Below are positions 14,574 through 15,426 of a stretch of DNA of 15,426 bases, piece by piece. A model generated the notes under the pieces. That model did not search any database and was not told the origin of the DNA. It saw nothing but the letters and a program-made list of their open reading frames with translations. A program made the translations under genes and the position numbers. The stretch's first letter is position 1. Every line of letters starts with the position of its first letter. Origin of the DNA: an uncultured Frankiales bacterium (lineage in GTDB: Bacteria > Actinomycetota > Actinomycetes > Mycobacteriales > SCTD01); the NCBI GenBank assembly GCA_946479905.1, contig CAMLIA010000099.1:1-15426 (forward strand). The letters run 5' to 3'.

Positions 14574-15426
14574 GACGTCGGCTTCTCTGCCCCGACGACC
14601 CACATGGCGAAGAACTGCGAGCCACCGCCGTACGCGTGACCCATCGCCACCTTCGCGTCGGGGACCTGGTGCTCACCGGCCAGGCCGCGCACCTGGTTGG
14701 CCGCCTCGAGGAAGCGGATCATGCCGGAGGCGCCGATCGGGTTGGTCGACAGCACGCCGCCGCTCATGTTGACGGGCATCTTGCCGTCGAGCGCGGTGTC
14801 GCCGTTGTGGACCATCTTCCAGCCGGTGCCCTCCTCGGCGAAGCCGAGGTTCTCCATCCACATCGGCTCGAACCAGCTGAACGGGACGTAGATCTCGGCG
14901 CAGTCGATCTGGTTCAGCGGGTCGGTGATGCCGGCCTCGGCGTAGCAGGCCTTCGCGCAGTCGCGGCCGGCGTGCGGGTTGATGCGGTCACGACCGGCGC
15001 CCATCGTGGGCTCCGACCGGACCGCTGTGCCGTGGATCCACGCGACCGGCTTGCTCTGCTTCGCGGCAGCGGCCGCGGAACCGATCACCATGGCGGCCGC
15101 ACCGTCGGAGGACGGGCAGGTCTCGGCGTAGCGGATCGGGTCCCAGAGCAACGGCGACTCGGCGATCTTCTCGTACGTGATGTCCGGGTCGTGGACGTGC
15201 GCGAACGGGTTCTTCAGGGCGTTGAGGCGGTCCTTGAGCACGACCTTGTAGCCGGTGTCGACCGGGGCCCCCGACTTCTGCATGTAGCCGCGGACGATCG
15301 GTGCGAAGTAGCCACCGGCGCCGGCGACGAGCGGCTGCGCGAACGGGATGCGGATCGACAGCGCCCACATCGCGTTGCTCTCGGACTGCTTCTCGAACGC
15401 GACCGTGAGGACGCGCTCGTGGATGC
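14570..15426 (-). CDS. Thiolase-like protein, Ltp3/Ltp4-type lipid-transfer/steroid aldolase family (partial)
   Basis: The C-terminal 284 residues are present; the N-terminus lies beyond the right edge. EKQSESNAMWALSIRIPF, HVHDPDITYEKIAESPLLWDPI and CPSSDGAAAMVIGS fit the SCP2-thiolase group that includes actinobacterial Ltp proteins of steroid degradation. The canonical C-terminal thiolase residues are changed: NPIGASG stands where GHPxGASG is expected, and the final catalytic Cys motif is replaced by MGHAYGGGSQFFAMW. This suggests carbon-carbon cleavage without classical thiolysis, as in the retro-aldolase Ltp2, or a non-catalytic partner. The first catalytic Cys would be outside the window and cannot be judged. 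It is coupled by GTGA overlap to the dehydrogenase gene. Confidence 0.85.
   Translation of the reverse strand, partial: IHERVLTVAFEKQSESNAMWALSIRIPFAQPLVAGAGGYFAPIVRGYMQKSGAPVDTGYKVVLKDRLNALKNPFAHVHDPDITYEKIAESPLLWDPIRYAETCPSSDGAAAMVIGSAAAAAKQSKPVAWIHGTAVRSEPTMGAGRDRINPHAGRDCAKACYAEAGITDPLNQIDCAEIYVPFSWFEPMWMENLGFAEEGTGWKMVHNGDTALDGKMPVNMSGGVLSTNPIGASGMIRFLEAANQVRGLAGEHQVPDAKVAMGHAYGGGSQFFAMWVVGAEKPTS

Noticed and set aside
12045..14639. Very long plus-strand open frame (864 codons) opposite the two ligases and the dehydrogenase
   Set aside because: It is antisense to three well-supported genes, has Arg/Val/His/Asp-rich composition typical of a GC-rich shadow frame, and shows no recognisable domain.

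Overview
This window is high-GC DNA (by eye about 70 percent) with GTG and TTG starts, Shine-Dalgarno-led overlapping genes and actinobacterial protein families. It most likely comes from an actinobacterium that degrades sterols or related steroids. The genus cannot be told from the sequence. Apart from the last 114 bases of a plus-strand gene at the left edge, every supported gene is on the minus strand, so transcription runs from right to left.

Right part (about 7364-15426): a steroid side-chain catabolic cluster. In transcription order it holds a thiolase-like protein cut by the window edge, a short-chain dehydrogenase resembling 3-alpha/20-beta-hydroxysteroid dehydrogenases, a FadD19-type and a FadD17-type acyl-CoA synthetase, the FadE26/FadE27-type acyl-CoA dehydrogenase pair, and a second short-chain dehydrogenase of the (3R)-hydroxyacyl-CoA dehydrogenase type. 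Together they cover CoA activation of a steroid carboxylic acid, alpha,beta-dehydrogenation, hydroxyacyl oxidation and carbon-carbon cleavage. The hydratase step is not in the window. A perfect match to the KstR operator (TnnAACnnGTTnnA) lies between the fadD17-like and fadE26-like genes and covers the apparent -10 box of a promoter. A CRP/GlxR-like palindrome sits directly beside it.

Left part (129-7145): an ABC importer operon of the branched-chain amino acid (Liv/HAAT) type. It encodes a fused LivH-LivM permease, LivG and LivF ATPases, an unrecognised exported protein with a C-terminal membrane anchor, a small two-helix membrane protein with a Cys/His metal-site-like tail, and a lipoprotein-like substrate-binding protein with a very long Gly/Ser/Thr linker. 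Start-stop overlaps couple the first five genes. A hairpin at the convergent junction (125-145) closes the operon. A second CRP/GlxR-like site, closely related to the one upstream of fadE26, lies in the 218-base gap before the permease.

The most interesting reading is that the importer, including its two unknown subunits, takes up a steroid or a steroid-derived acid for the adjacent catabolic genes and responds to the same global regulator. That link is inferred from proximity and shared sites, not proven. I saw no tRNA, rRNA, CRISPR array, insertion sequence or attachment site, and no gene-free stretch longer than about 220 bases.
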